Shown here: piece after piece, positions 54,266 through 64,000 of the stretch
Layout of the letters: each line of letters starts with the position of its first letter
Position numbering within the stretch: position 1 is the first letter of the stretch
Assembly (NCBI GenBank): GCA_965153355.1
Contig: OZ231127.1
Location: forward strand, 74,214,001-74,278,000
Source of the DNA: Flaccisagitta enflata
Taxonomy: Eukaryota > Chaetognatha > Sagittoidea > Aphragmophora
DNA length: 64,000 nucleotides
Direction of reading: 5' to 3'
Translations under genes and position numbers: made by a program
The notes under the pieces: generated by a model
Seen by the model: the letters and a program-made list of their open reading frames with translations, nothing else
Told to the model about the DNA's origin: nothing
The model's database searches: none

Positions 54266-54734
54266 TTTGTTTTTGATAGAACCTTTCGAAACGCGATGGC
54301 CATGTATGGTAATATCCCACCGCGCGAGTAAGAAAGAGAGAAAGAGATTAATCCTTGATAGGTGCATCGTCAGAAAAGAGGCCAATTGCTAGCTTAAAAG
54401 GGATGATTGCGACTGGATTGTGACTTGCCAAATGAGGTAACTTCTTGATTGTTGCTGAAATCTTCCGCGTAGGAAGCCAATCAGTTGGGAGACACTTGAT
54501 CTTCTTACGTTGGACCATTTTATGTTGGATCAACTTTACTTTGGATGATCCAAGTTGATTGAAGCTTAGGTGACTTCTGTGAGTTATACGGTTAATGCGG
54601 GGTTATGCGGTGGAATTAGTTTGTGCGGAGAGATGAGGCAGTTGATTGGTGGGGTGAAATAAGAAGACTTTCTTGTGAAGATGTGTTGGGGGTTTCGGAG
54701 AGCAAAATTACGGGGTGTTTCATGAGGTCATGCC

Positions 54735-54953
54735 TTTTTTAGTCACGTGCTGCGCGACTCTACACCCCGCTATGTCGGTTGGTCGGTTGGTCGGTCGGTC
54801 AGTTGGTCGGTCGGTCAGTTGGTTGGTCCCCTTTTACTTTTTTTGGCGTTTTTGAGCTTTTTGAGCATACGGCTCCTGCCCAGATGCCCTAGTGACCTCC
54901 AGCACTGCTCCTGCCCACCCGCACGCGACTAGGGTAGCCGTGCATCCGGCCTG
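54735..54953 (-). mobile_element. HT1 element, complete, tag AGTCGCGTGC
   Basis: Minus strand: GGCCGGATGCACGGCT, tag AGTCGCGTGCGGGTGGGCAG, a middle like the 35.3-kb copy, a (GACC/AACC)n tract, CATAGCGGGGTGTAGAG and AGTCGCGCAGCACGTGACT plus AAAAAA. It shares the AGTCGCGTGC tag and interior with the 35.3-kb copy, so the two form a subfamily. Confidence 0.85.
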
Positions 54954-55107
54954 GTTTTACCACAAAGGCGATTTTTTTTCTCCTTTGCAAAACAAGTTTC
55001 CCTCTCTGAACTTAGTCATGTCAAATGTCAGTATCACAGATGTATTACAGTGAGAGGGCCTGGAACCTTTAATTGCTGGGGTATGGTTCATTTTATGAAT
55101 TATGATA

Positions 55108-55708
55108 CCGGGTCATCCAGCTGAGTTGTCGGATTTTGTTAAGCTTTTACTCTCAGATGCTACAAGTCATGTGTTTGAAATTGATCTAGTCTTAAAGAGT
55201 ATACATTGACGTTTTTTGTGTCAAAATTTCATCCATTTTAGTCAAGTAGTTTGTCTTCTACATGGGTTTGAACATAAAACTTTTATTTCAGGAATGGGCA
55301 GATTTTCTAAAAAATTTCAGGAATTGTGCAGGTTAACATCACAATTTTTTTGAATTATCAATCCAGAAAAGGCTTGAATCAGTGATGTTTGTGATGTAGT
55401 TTCAAATGTTTCTCAGCTTATCTATTATTTAAGATTAATCTTATCACTATAGCATGAATGTTCAAAAAGAAATAAAAATGATGGCGAACAGAATTGTTGA
55501 TATTTGATGAAAAATCTGCCATTTTTGAAAATACTCATGCAACTTCAAATTTATATAAAAGACAAACTACTTGACCAAAATGGCTGAAATTTTGATACAA
55601 AAAATGTCAATCTATACTCTTCAAGACTTGATTAATTTTAAATCCATGTCTTTTAGCATGAAGGAGTAAAAGCTTAACAGAATCCGACAACTCAGGTGGA
55701 TGACCCTG
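55108..55708. mobile_element. 601-bp MITE with ~150-bp TIRs
   Basis: The left end CCGGGTCATCCAGCTGAGTT and the inverse of the right end, CAGGGTCATCCACCTGAGTT, are flanked by TA. The arms pair further inside: AAGCTTTTACTC with GAGTAAAAGCTT, and CAAGTAGTTTGTC with GACAAACTACTTG. The CAGGGTCATCC form with TA suggests Tc1/mariner-type. There is no coding frame. Confidence 0.8.
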
Positions 55709-56374
55709 TATTGATTGTCTTGTTAGTACGAGAATATGTTGTGTGTCATTTGTTGGAGAATGGGAAGTGAAGTGATTCGTGTTGGGTGATTTGTGGTGAT
55801 GATTCAGAAAAGTGGGTGACGCGTAAAGAGTAAGAGGGATAAGTGCCGTGATGAAGAGAGTGATACGCGCATCGTTGCGTACAGTGATACGCAGAGTGAT
55901 GCGCGTAGTGATAGGGGCAGCGTTGCGTGGGATGGTGTATGGAAGCCTCTTGGAATCCGGAATATGAAATTGGAAATGGTTTCAAAAACATCGGAGGGCA
56001 AGGGAGCGGTTGGGCAATGGGCAAGAAAGGAAGGGGGAGTGGATTCGAGAAGGGAAAAATGGGAAGAGAAAGGGAGAAATGGAGAGAAGAGAGTAGCGGG
56101 CCAGGGAAGGGAGCGGTAGGGCGATGAAGAAGAGGGGAAAGAAGCGGGAAGGGGAAAGGGGGAGGGAAAAGTGAGAAGAGGAAGGCAGTAGCGGAAAGAA
56201 GAGAGAAATGGGCAGTGGAAGGGAGCGGTGGAGAGAGGAGTGAAGATCGAAAAGAGAGGGAGGGAAGGGGCAGCAATGCGCTGCACTGGGCGAAAAAGGA
56301 AAGGAAAGGTTGAAAGGGGAGAGCGAATGGAGAAGAGGGCATGGGAAGGGATGAGAGAGCACAGGGAGGAAGGT
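55709..56374. other. Purine-rich stretch
   Basis: GTGATACGCG-like repeats lie at 55858-55915, then a G/A-rich tract (GGGAAGGGAGCGG, GAAGAGGGGAAAG) to 56374. Two long minus-strand frames (236 and 263 codons) overlap each other and extend through the GGAA repeats; they reflect purine bias, not a gene. Confidence 0.6.
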
Positions 56375-56580
56375 TGGAAGGAAGGAAGGAAGGAAGGAAG
56401 GAAGGAAGGAAGGAAGGAAGGAAGGAAGGAAGGAAGGAAGGAAGGAGAGAGGACATTATAGATTAAGGAAGGAAGGAAGGTTGGAAGGAAGGAAGGAAGG
56501 AAGGAAGGAAGGAAGGAAGGAAGGAAGGAAGGAAGGAAGGAAGGAAGGAAGAAGGGAAGGAGAGAAGACATTATAGATTT
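56375..56580 (+). repeat. (GGAA)n array, tandemly duplicated
   Basis: (GGAA)n at 56375-56445 and 56478-56555. Each is followed by GGAGAGA[GA]GACATTATAGATT and the second is preceded by AAGGTTGG as is the first, so a unit of about 105 bp has duplicated. Confidence 0.9.
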
Positions 56581-56768
56581 CTCCGGATCGTTCATGATAA
56601 CCTAATCAAATTATGGAAAGAGATTGTTGCCTCGCAAGATTTCAAAATAATGGCAGCAAGTCCGAGATTGCGTTTCTTCCTATTACTCAACTTTATGCTC
56701 ATGAGCCACTCTGAAACAAAAGCACGATCAAGTTTGAGTGCTGATTACGTGGAAAATGGAGTGAGAAA

Positions 56769-56770
<2 letters not shown>

Positions 56771-56819
<49 letters not shown>
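56771..56819 (+). repeat. (GA)n microsatellite
   Basis: An uninterrupted GA run. Confidence 0.95.
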
Positions 56820-57965
<1,146 letters not shown>

Positions 57966-58119
57966 GAGACAGAGACACTAGAAATAGACAGAGAGACCAA
58001 GAGACAGAGAGAGACATAGAGTCAGAGATAGACATAGAGTCAGAGAGACAGAAAGACTGAGAAAGAGGATATTCGAGTGACGTGACTGACAAGTTGATGT
58101 TCAAGTTGTGGGAAGAGAC

Positions 58120-58330
58120 CATCTTTCTCAACTCCCAATTGTCCCGCATGTTGAGGAATAAAGCGAGAGATAAGAGGTCAATGCAACATTTGCCACGCCA
58201 TGTAAGTGACTGGTCTGAAGTATTTGAGAGCCGCCACCTTCCAATTTTTCCACATTCCACTCCCAAATGGTCCCCCGCATATGCAAAAACCGTCGCGAAA
58301 AAGATCTAGCACGAATTTTTTCCTCCATCG
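58120..58330 (-). repeat. Dispersed repeat pair member, copy 1
   Basis: The minus strand carries AAAATTCGTGCTAGATC, TTTTTCGCGACGGTTTTTG, GGGACCATTTGGGAGTGGA and GGCTCTCAAATACTT. These match 61140-61290 in order at roughly 80% by eye. One frame reads KIRARSFSRRF..GTI.EW, and the 61-kb copy reads KIRARCFSRRF..GTI.EW. Another frame is also open, so I cannot say whether it is coding relic or repeat. Confidence 0.55.
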
Positions 58331-58859
58331 CTCACAAAACTCGTGGTACTTTTACTGGTGGTAATTTTATATACGGTTTGGCGATGATTTCCAGCAACTC
58401 AGGTTTTATAGCATGAAGATTCTACCGTAAAGTATGTTAGGTTGTACCATCGAAAAATAAAAAATGCATTACCGCTCTAGACACTATCAAGATTTTTGGA
58501 TAGTTTGATGGAATGGCTCGTCAGCTGCTTCCAAAAGATTCTTGAAGGAACTCTATGAGTCAAAAACGACCGAGTTTTCAGCAGACCACTTGATTGCCCA
58601 ACATGTTTGTTTGATTGCACCGCTCACTCCACACCCTCACTTTGTACGGCTCCGTATTCTTTGCTCGCTCGCTGTTCATGGGCTCGCTTACTTACTTTGC
58701 TTGCTCCTTTGTGGGACAGCTGAAGTGGCTGGTCAACTGCCTCTTAGAGAATCAAGTGGGAATCGCCGTGTAATTTGGGTAAATCACTATGCACTCATAT
58801 GAGTAGCTGAACGAATGAAGATTCGGGTATCATAGTTAAATTTTATGTGATTTAGGAAT

Positions 58860-58862
<3 letters not shown>

Positions 58863-58924
<62 letters not shown>
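58863..58924 (+). repeat. (GA)n microsatellite
   Basis: A GA run followed by GCACACACAAACACACAGAC. Confidence 0.95.
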
Positions 58925-58926
<2 letters not shown>

Positions 58927-58974
58927 CACACACAAACACACAGACAGACTGACAGACACACAGACTCAAATCAC

Positions 58975-59192
58975 ACAGACTCACGGCTCAAATCACAGCC
59001 TCATGGCTCAAATCACAGCCTTGAGGCTCAAATCCCATTATTGATGCTCAAATTCAATCCTAGAGCTTCAAAACTCAGTAAGCATAGGTCATCGGCTCCT
59101 TCGGGGCCGCTGCCCCTCTCACCATCACACACCCACATATACTCACAGAGGGGCAATGGGTACCGCTGACCATCTAACGCTTTTGCGACTAT
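58975..59192 (-). mobile_element. M20-family element, minus orientation, short
   Basis: CACGGCTCAAATCACAGCC minisatellite units lead to AAGCATAGGTCATCGGCTCC, TTCGGGGCCGCTGCCCCTC, GGTACCGCTGACCATC and CGCTTTTGCGACTATTTTT. The left terminal repeat is absent. Confidence 0.75.
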
Positions 59193-60190
59193 TTTTATTT
59201 GAGCCTCAAGGCTGGGATTAGGGCCTGGAGGCTGTAATTGGGGCCTTGAGACTGAAATTTGAGCCTTGAGGCTGGGATTTGAGCTTTGAGGCTGGGATTT
59301 GAGGCTCGACACTAGGATTTGGGCCTTAAGACTAGGATTTGAGACTCAAGGCTGGAATTTGAGCCTCAAGGCTGGGAATTGAACCAAGAGGCTGGGATTT
59401 GAGCCTCAAGGCTGGGATTTGAGCCAAGAGGCTGGGATTTGGGCCTCGAGGCTGGGATTTGAGCCTCAAGACTGGGATTTGAGCCCAAGGCTGGGATTTG
59501 AGCCTCAAGACTGGGATTTGAGCCTCGAGACTGGGATTTGAGCCTTGTCTGGGATTTGAGCCTTGAGACTGGGATTTGAGCCTCGAGACTGGGATTTGAG
59601 CCTTGTCTGGGATTTGAGCCTCGAGACTAGGATTTGAGCCTTGAAGCTAGGATTTGGGTCTTGAAGCTAGGATTTGGGCCTCCAGGGGGGGACGTAGGAG
59701 GAGGGGGAGAAGAAGTCACAGTCCCAACATTTATACAGTATCAGGAAATAGTATCATTTTAGGCCCAAAATCATTTGTCTTTTACCAAATATTAATATAG
59801 ATAGACCCAATCTATCCCCTCGGTTTAGTTTCAGGGCAGGGCATTCATATAGATGACAAGGTAAAAACCTCAGAAAACTAAATGAACTCAAAAGTGCAAT
59901 TTTATGAGATCTAGGAAAATGGAGTAAAAATGCCCTGCAACGTAAAATGCAAAATTCAGGGCCGTCAGCCATGACAGAGACTTGAACTACATAGTCAGTA
60001 GATGATAGAACCTAAATGTTTAAGCGGTTAAGATTTTCTACTAAGAAAACATCTTTCAAACAGATCTAGTTTTATGGCGCAAATCACCTAATTGCATTCT
60101 TTTTCTAAGACTTGTGCGGGTGAAGTAGGAGAAATTTCCCCTGTGTGAAAGCATAGGTCATCGGCCCCTTTGGGGCTGCTGCCCAAAAAG
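59193..60190 (+). mobile_element. M20 minisatellite with separated terminus
   Basis: A 20-bp unit (GGCTGGGATTTGAGCCTCAA) runs 59197-59685, ending in a G-run and GAGGAGGGGGAGAAGAAG. About 400 bp of unique sequence (59715-60118) follow, then the family terminus GAGAAATTTCCCCTGTG, AAAGCATAGGTCATCGGCCC and GGGGCTGCTGCCCAAAAA. The unique stretch may be an insertion; I see no gene in it. Confidence 0.65.
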
Positions 60191-60294
60191 GTGACCTACC
60201 GACCGACCGACCAACCGACCAACCGACCGACCAACCGACCAACCAACGGACCAACATAGCGGGATGTAGAGTTGCGTTGCACGCGACTAAAAAA
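60191..60294 (+). mobile_element. HT1 3' half fused to an M20 end
   Basis: A (CCGA/CCAA)n tract is followed by CATAGCGGGATGTAGAG and AGTTGCGTTGCACGCGACT plus AAAAAA. The 5' half and tag are missing. It starts exactly at the A-run of the preceding M20 terminus. Confidence 0.7.
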
Positions 60295-60850
60295 GCTAAT
60301 CAAGCATTAGGGCAGCCATGAAAATCATATTTAAACGCTGAAGAGGCTGAGCTTTACGGGCCGATTGAGTGACTATACAACCCACCGACCATACCACCAA
60401 CGTAGAATAACCTAATTAGGAATGTGATTCATCAAATGTGAGTGGCATATCTATGGAAAAAAGCTTTGAAGGAAGGATTACTGCAGTGCAGAGGGATTGA
60501 TACTTCAGTAAATATATTGATCAAGCCCAAGTAATGGCCAATAAGTGTTCCTCGCTGGTTAAGAGTAAATGAATGAATGAATGAATGAATGAATGAATGA
60601 ATGAATGAATGAATGAATGAATGAATGAATGAAAAGTTGAATGAATCAACGAATGAATGATTGAATGAATAGCAAAGTGAAAACAAATGTGGCAAGGCAT
60701 CAGAAGTAATAAGAATGAAAAAAGACGTCAGAAGTGGCCGTTCTGCGCATTGCACACATTTGCATGACCGACCGACTGATCAACTGACCAATTAATTGAC
60801 GAACAAGCCTCCTGCAGAGGTGCGAGGACGCACTTGCAGAGGGACAATTT
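60295..60850 (-). repeat. (GAAT)n microsatellite unit
   Basis: (GAAT)n occupies 60566-60635. The following unique sequence and a GACC tetramer tract (60765-60785) are the reverse counterpart of 22840-22980. At 60820-60838 GTGCGAGGACGCAC forms a short hairpin of the HT1 kind, after ACAAGCCTCCTGCAGAG. Confidence 0.7.
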
Positions 60851-61448
60851 ACATTTTAGTCCCTGTTTTATTGTGCGCTTGTCTTAATTCTAATGAGAAA
60901 AAGTGTTTTTACCCAAACCGGAAGTCGCGTATTTCTAACATCATTTTCTGGCACTTGGCGTCACTTTGCTGTATATTTATAATGAATTCTAGCTAAGTTT
61001 GGCTTCTATGCAAATTTACCTTTGAGTTGATTTACACGCTTAATGAAAATCATATTTTTTAGAAAGTACTTATGTTTTTTGTCATCAGAAAACAGGAAAT
61101 TTCCACTCCCATTATGAAGGCCAACGGATGTTCGATTGTAGAGGCATGGACAGAAAAATTCGTGCTAGATGTTTTTCGCGACGGTTTTTCCAAATGCAGG
61201 GGACCATTAGGGAGTGGACTGAAGAAAAATTGGAGGGTGGCAGCTCTCAAATACTTGAGACCAGTGACTTACGTGCCGTGTTGCGGGTTAGCCTGAAAAA
61301 GTTTTCGACAGGAGAAATTTGTTTGTGATGTACGTCATATACTCTATTTCAAGCCGTGCTCAAGAAGAACGTCTTCATATCTCGTTTTCCTTTTCTTTTC
61401 TCTCTTTTTCCATATCGTTCTTTCTTTAGTTCCTAACCTTCTCGTTTT
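60851..61448 (+). repeat. Dispersed repeat pair member, copy 2, with flanks
   Basis: 61140-61310 matches the minus strand of 58120-58330 (AAAATTCGTGCTAGATG, TTTTTCGCGACGGTTTTTCC, GGGACCATTAGGGAGTGGA). Frames of 66 and 74 codons are both open through it. The flanks have no recognised feature. Confidence 0.5.
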
Positions 61449-61953
61449 TGGGCAGTGGCCCCAAAGGGGACGAAGTCCTGTAGAACACAGGGGGACTTTC
61501 GTTCGTCATTCCGTGCGTCCCCCCCCTCCCAGGCCCTCTCAGGCCTGAAATCTGCCCTCTCAGGCCTGAAATTTACCCTCTCAGGCCTGAAATCTGCCCT
61601 CTCAGGCCTTGAATCTGCCTTCTCAGGCCTGAAATCTGCCCTCCCAGGCCTGGAATCTGACTTCTCAGGCCTGAAATCTGACATCTCAGGCCTGAAATCT
61701 GCCCTCACAGATTCAAGGCCTGAGAGGGCAGATTTCAGGCCTGAGAGGGTAAATTTCAGGCCTGAGAGGGCAGATTTCAGGCCTGAGAGGGCCTGGGGGG
61801 AACGGACGGAATGACGAACAAAAGTCCCCCTGTGTTCTACAGGACTTCGTCCCCTTCGGGGCCGCTGCCCTGCTTCCTCTCATTCCATTTCACAATCATG
61901 CAAAGCAGGGCAACGGACTATCGCTGACCACATATTGCCCTTGGGCGACCTGT
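61449..61953 (-). mobile_element. M21-family element with inverted minisatellite, minus orientation
   Basis: The left repeat GGGCAGTGGCCCCAAAGGGG, CGAAGTCCTGTAGAACACAG and the right repeat GTCCCCCTGTGTTCTACAGG, CTTCGTCCCCTTCGGGG match as about 70-bp inverted repeats. The interior 21-bp unit (GGCCTGAAATCTGCCCTCTC) reverses at about 61710 with CTCACAGATTCAAGGCCTGA. The start module in reverse follows (ATCGCTGACCACATATTGCC, GCCCTTGGGCGACCTG). It is the reversed counterpart of the element at 29.7 kb. Confidence 0.88.
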
Positions 61954-62529
61954 TTCTTTCTTTTCTGTCCATCCCAAAATTTCTTTATCCCTCACCAGAT
62001 TTTTCCCTTCGTTTCCTTTTGACTCATCTCAGCTGAAGGACCTCATCAACTCAGTTATCAACTCAGTTATGGATGAGTAAGCTGAATTTCTGATTTTAAA
62101 AATTTCGTGGCCAAAAACGCGCCCTAAGCCTGATTCAAACTGTCTGAGTGTCAAGAACCTCCTCTATCTTCATTTCGTAAATGAGCTCAGACACGAGAAT
62201 CAGATGCGGGTGCAAGCTAAATGAAGAGGGAGAAGCAGTGGCTGAGTTCACGAGCTGTTGTTACGAGAGGAACAATGTTGCCAACTTTCTAACTTGCAGC
62301 TCTCACTACAACATCCGCGAAATAGTAGTCGAAATAGTGATGAATGTTTAAATGGAGTATTCATTGGAAACAAGAGAACAAGCCCGACCGGGCAAAGATG
62401 CGTCCTGACTGTGTCCTTTTGTGTATTGACTTTAGCGATAGACATGTCAGATATAAGGAAGGACAGATAGAAGGACGGAGAGACAGATAAAATGACCTCA
62501 ATGCTTACCAAAGAGTGTTTGATTCGATA
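61954..62529. other. Unassigned sequence
   Basis: No repeat or gene is supportable. AACTCAGTTATCAACTCAGTTATGG at 62049-62072 is a small duplication. Confidence 0.45.
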
Positions 62530-62676
62530 CGTTACATCGCCACGGCTGAAAAGTACCGAAAACTTCGATTTTTAAAGGACAAACGGACTGACGGACTGAC
62601 GGAGGGACGGAGGGACGGAAGGATGGACGCACAGACCCTCTTTTAAAGATGCGTTCTTGAAGGACGCATCTAAAAC
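62530..62676 (+). mobile_element. HT1-type element with AGATGCGT hairpin
   Basis: GACTGACGGACTGACGGAGG tetramer tract, then CACAGACCCTCTTTTAAAG and the terminal hairpin at 62647-62671: AGATGCGT, a nine-base loop, ACGCATCT, then AAAAC. The stem sequence differs from all other copies yet pairs perfectly over 8 bp. Confidence 0.7.
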
Positions 62677-63067
62677 AATAATATTGATCTAAAATCTTTG
62701 CGTTGCCGTTTGTCAAAATGTAAATAAGTTCAAAATGGGTCACAACGACGCGTTCACGTGGAATTCAAAACACTGTTTTTTGAAGATATTTTTTGTAAAT
62801 AATTGTTTTGATTAAATCTTATCAAAACAATATTTTGTCATAATCTTATTTGTTATTAGATAAAAAAATTGACCTTTATCATAGGAGAAATTACTTGAAG
62901 GGCTAAAAAAATTTGACCTAAAGAGGCAAATCACTATTAAAGCAGGAGCTGTCAAGCAGGAGTATTTCAAAATAATAAAAAAACTGAATAATATCTGGAC
63001 CTAAACATCTAGTCTTTTGAAGCCGGGGCACCTTTATAGGCGCTGTTATGGAGGCGGGGTTTCACTG
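62677..63067. repeat. TIR-element end and related sequence
   Basis: The inverse of 63042-63067 reads CAGTGAAACCCCGCCTCCAT and is followed by TA, like a pogo/Tigger end. TTACTTGAAGGGC and TTTGACCTAAAGAGG (62890-62930) resemble 26.63 kb. The opposite end is not found. Confidence 0.45.
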
Positions 63068-63085
63068 TAGCAGCAATCCTTCAAT

Positions 63086-63410
63086 CTATTCAAGGACCCT
63101 TTCCCAAAATCGTAAACTGTGTAGGGCAACCTCGAGACCATTTGCATTTCGTAGAGCCCTGATGCCAACGCAACGGAATTTCTTCGTGAGATGAGATGGA
63201 ACCTTACAGAACCTGATGTCTGCTTTGTTCTTGTAAGGTTCGCCGGAGAGATCTTCACAGAGTATCGCCCATGCCGCTTTTGCGCTGCAAGGCTGATCGT
63301 TCGTAGCCACAAACTGCCACATCGTTGGTCCATGTTTTACACTTCCAGCCGGAGCATAGGCAAATGAGGCCTCGGCAGGAATGAATGCCCGATCAGCTGG
63401 AAAGTTATAC
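63086..63410 (-). CDS. Probable terminal exon, unrecognised protein
   Basis: On the minus strand an acceptor (AATTTTTCAG, AG at plus 63411-63412) opens a frame of 107 codons that ends in TAG at 63086-63088. The exon begins with one base of a split codon. The protein reads YNFPADRAFIPAEASFAYAP, continues through MWQFVATNDQPCSAKAAWA, KVPSHLTKKFRCVGIRAL and ends LEVALHSLRFWERVLE. It is non-repetitive, has four cysteines and mixed codon use, and clearly differs from the surrounding repeat frames. I do not recognise the family. Upstream exons would lie beyond 63410, but none is visible before the window ends. A pogo-like element end lies about 20 bp after the stop. An alternative is the tail of a mobile-element gene. 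Confidence 0.5.
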
Positions 63411-63497
63411 CTGAAAAATTATCTATTTATTGTACGTGTAGCCTAACTTGTAATTTGACAACAAACGTAAAAGGCGACATTCAACCTCCTCTTTCCC

Positions 63498-63557
63498 TTT
63501 TTAGTCACGGACACGCAACTCTATGAGAGGCTTTGTCCGTCCGTCTGTCCGTCGGTA
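63498..63557 (-). mobile_element. HT1 3' end fragment
   Basis: TTTTTAGTCACGGACACGCAACT, in two overlapping parts, then CTATGAGAGGCTTTGTCCG and CCGT tetramers. It is the reverse of an HT1 terminus; the rest is missing. Confidence 0.6.
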
Positions 63558-63604
63558 ATGATTGAGTCAAATACTGAAAAAATGAGCGTTAAGATACTTC
63601 TTGG

Positions 63605-64000
63605 GCTTCGGCCCCAAAGGGCTGATGTCCCGTGGGACACAGGGGTGAATTTCCTCACGTCCATCCATCCACTCGTATGTACATATGTACATCCATCCGT
63701 ACGACTGTCCCTACCTTCCCACCCCCCCGAAGCTTTTCAGTTCTCAAATTCCTATTGAATAACTTGGGAAAATGACAAAATGCAACTTCCCATTGAATAA
63801 CAGGGAAAATTTACAAAAAAAAAATAGAAAAATGCGAATTTCCCATTGAAAAACATGGAAAATCGGTAAAAGATGAAAAAAAAAAAATTCTTATCAATAA
63901 CATGGGAAATTGACAAGAAATTGTAAAGAAATGTATGACACTCATTGAATATCATGGAAAATTTCCCCAAAGACCTGAAATATGCCTTTCCAGGACTTAA
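63605..64000 (+). mobile_element. M21-family element with AT-rich interior, cut by window end
   Basis: CTTCGGCCCCAAAGGGCTGA and GTCCCGTGGGACACAGGGG form the inverted repeat. A (CCAT)n tract, CCACCCCCCCGAAGC and an AT-rich repeat (TTCCCATTGAATAACATGGG type, about 63745-63965) follow. The interior equals that of the 25.9-kb copy. The element continues beyond the window. Confidence 0.7.

Noticed and set aside
55746-56595. Two overlapping minus-strand frames of 236 and 263 codons
   Set aside because: They result from a purine-rich plus strand and (GGAA)n repeats. Two frames open together with low-complexity Ser/Pro/Leu content is not gene-like.

Overview
This window looks like nuclear DNA from an invertebrate animal; I cannot name the species. 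The evidence is one long intronless C2H2 zinc-finger gene with animal TGEKP linkers, a non-LTR reverse transcriptase fragment, a tRNA-derived SINE pair, TIR elements flanked by TA, interstitial TTAGGG blocks (argues against most insects, which use TTAGG) and very many long microsatellites. There are no operons, bacterial ribosome-binding sites, CRISPR arrays or rRNA. Most apparent reading frames are stop-free runs through tandem repeats and are not genes.

Layout. 0.4-1.3 kb: a 20-bp minisatellite element. 1.5-3.1 kb: a ~520-bp tandem repeat with an inverted copy at 6.8-7.3 kb that abuts a reverse transcriptase fragment. 3.3-4.4 kb: a 21-bp minisatellite element. 9.0-10.9 kb: two TIR elements, one nested in another repeat. 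11.1-21.9 kb: an unusual ~10.8-kb locus punctuated throughout by GAGAC/GTCTC. It has a left arm, a central satellite of nine or so ~560-bp units carrying TTAGGG blocks, and a right arm partly homologous to the left arm in inverse orientation. 22-36 kb: accessory repeats, with microsatellites, several minisatellite elements bounded by inverted repeats, and a 589-bp palindrome at 33.4-34.0 kb. 37-38.2 kb: two SINE copies head to head. 39.7-47.4 kb: trinucleotide, tetranucleotide and pentanucleotide repeats and many copies of a short hairpin-ended element. 48.0-49.8 kb: the zinc-finger gene, between two direct copies of an hAT-like MITE. 50-62.7 kb: more MITEs, microsatellites and minisatellite elements. 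63.1-63.4 kb, minus strand: a probable terminal coding exon of an unrecognised gene.

The most interesting material is three dispersed element families, labelled here HT1, M21 and M20. HT1 ends in a short hairpin whose arm sequence differs between copies (AGTTGCG, AGTCGCG, AGATGCGT) while pairing is kept, and in the clearest full-length copies a matching tag sits near the other end. M21 and M20 begin with small hairpins that also co-vary, carry terminal inverted repeats that are themselves hairpins, and enclose 21-bp or 20-bp minisatellites that sometimes invert halfway. All three families end in an A-run, and (GAA)n tracts repeatedly abut their termini. I infer non-autonomous mobile elements, possibly rolling-circle (Helentron/HINE-like) or foldback, but I see no transposase for them here.

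The only confident protein gene is the zinc-finger gene. Nothing here forms a pathway; the window is a record of repeat invasion and tandem expansion around a few coding pieces.
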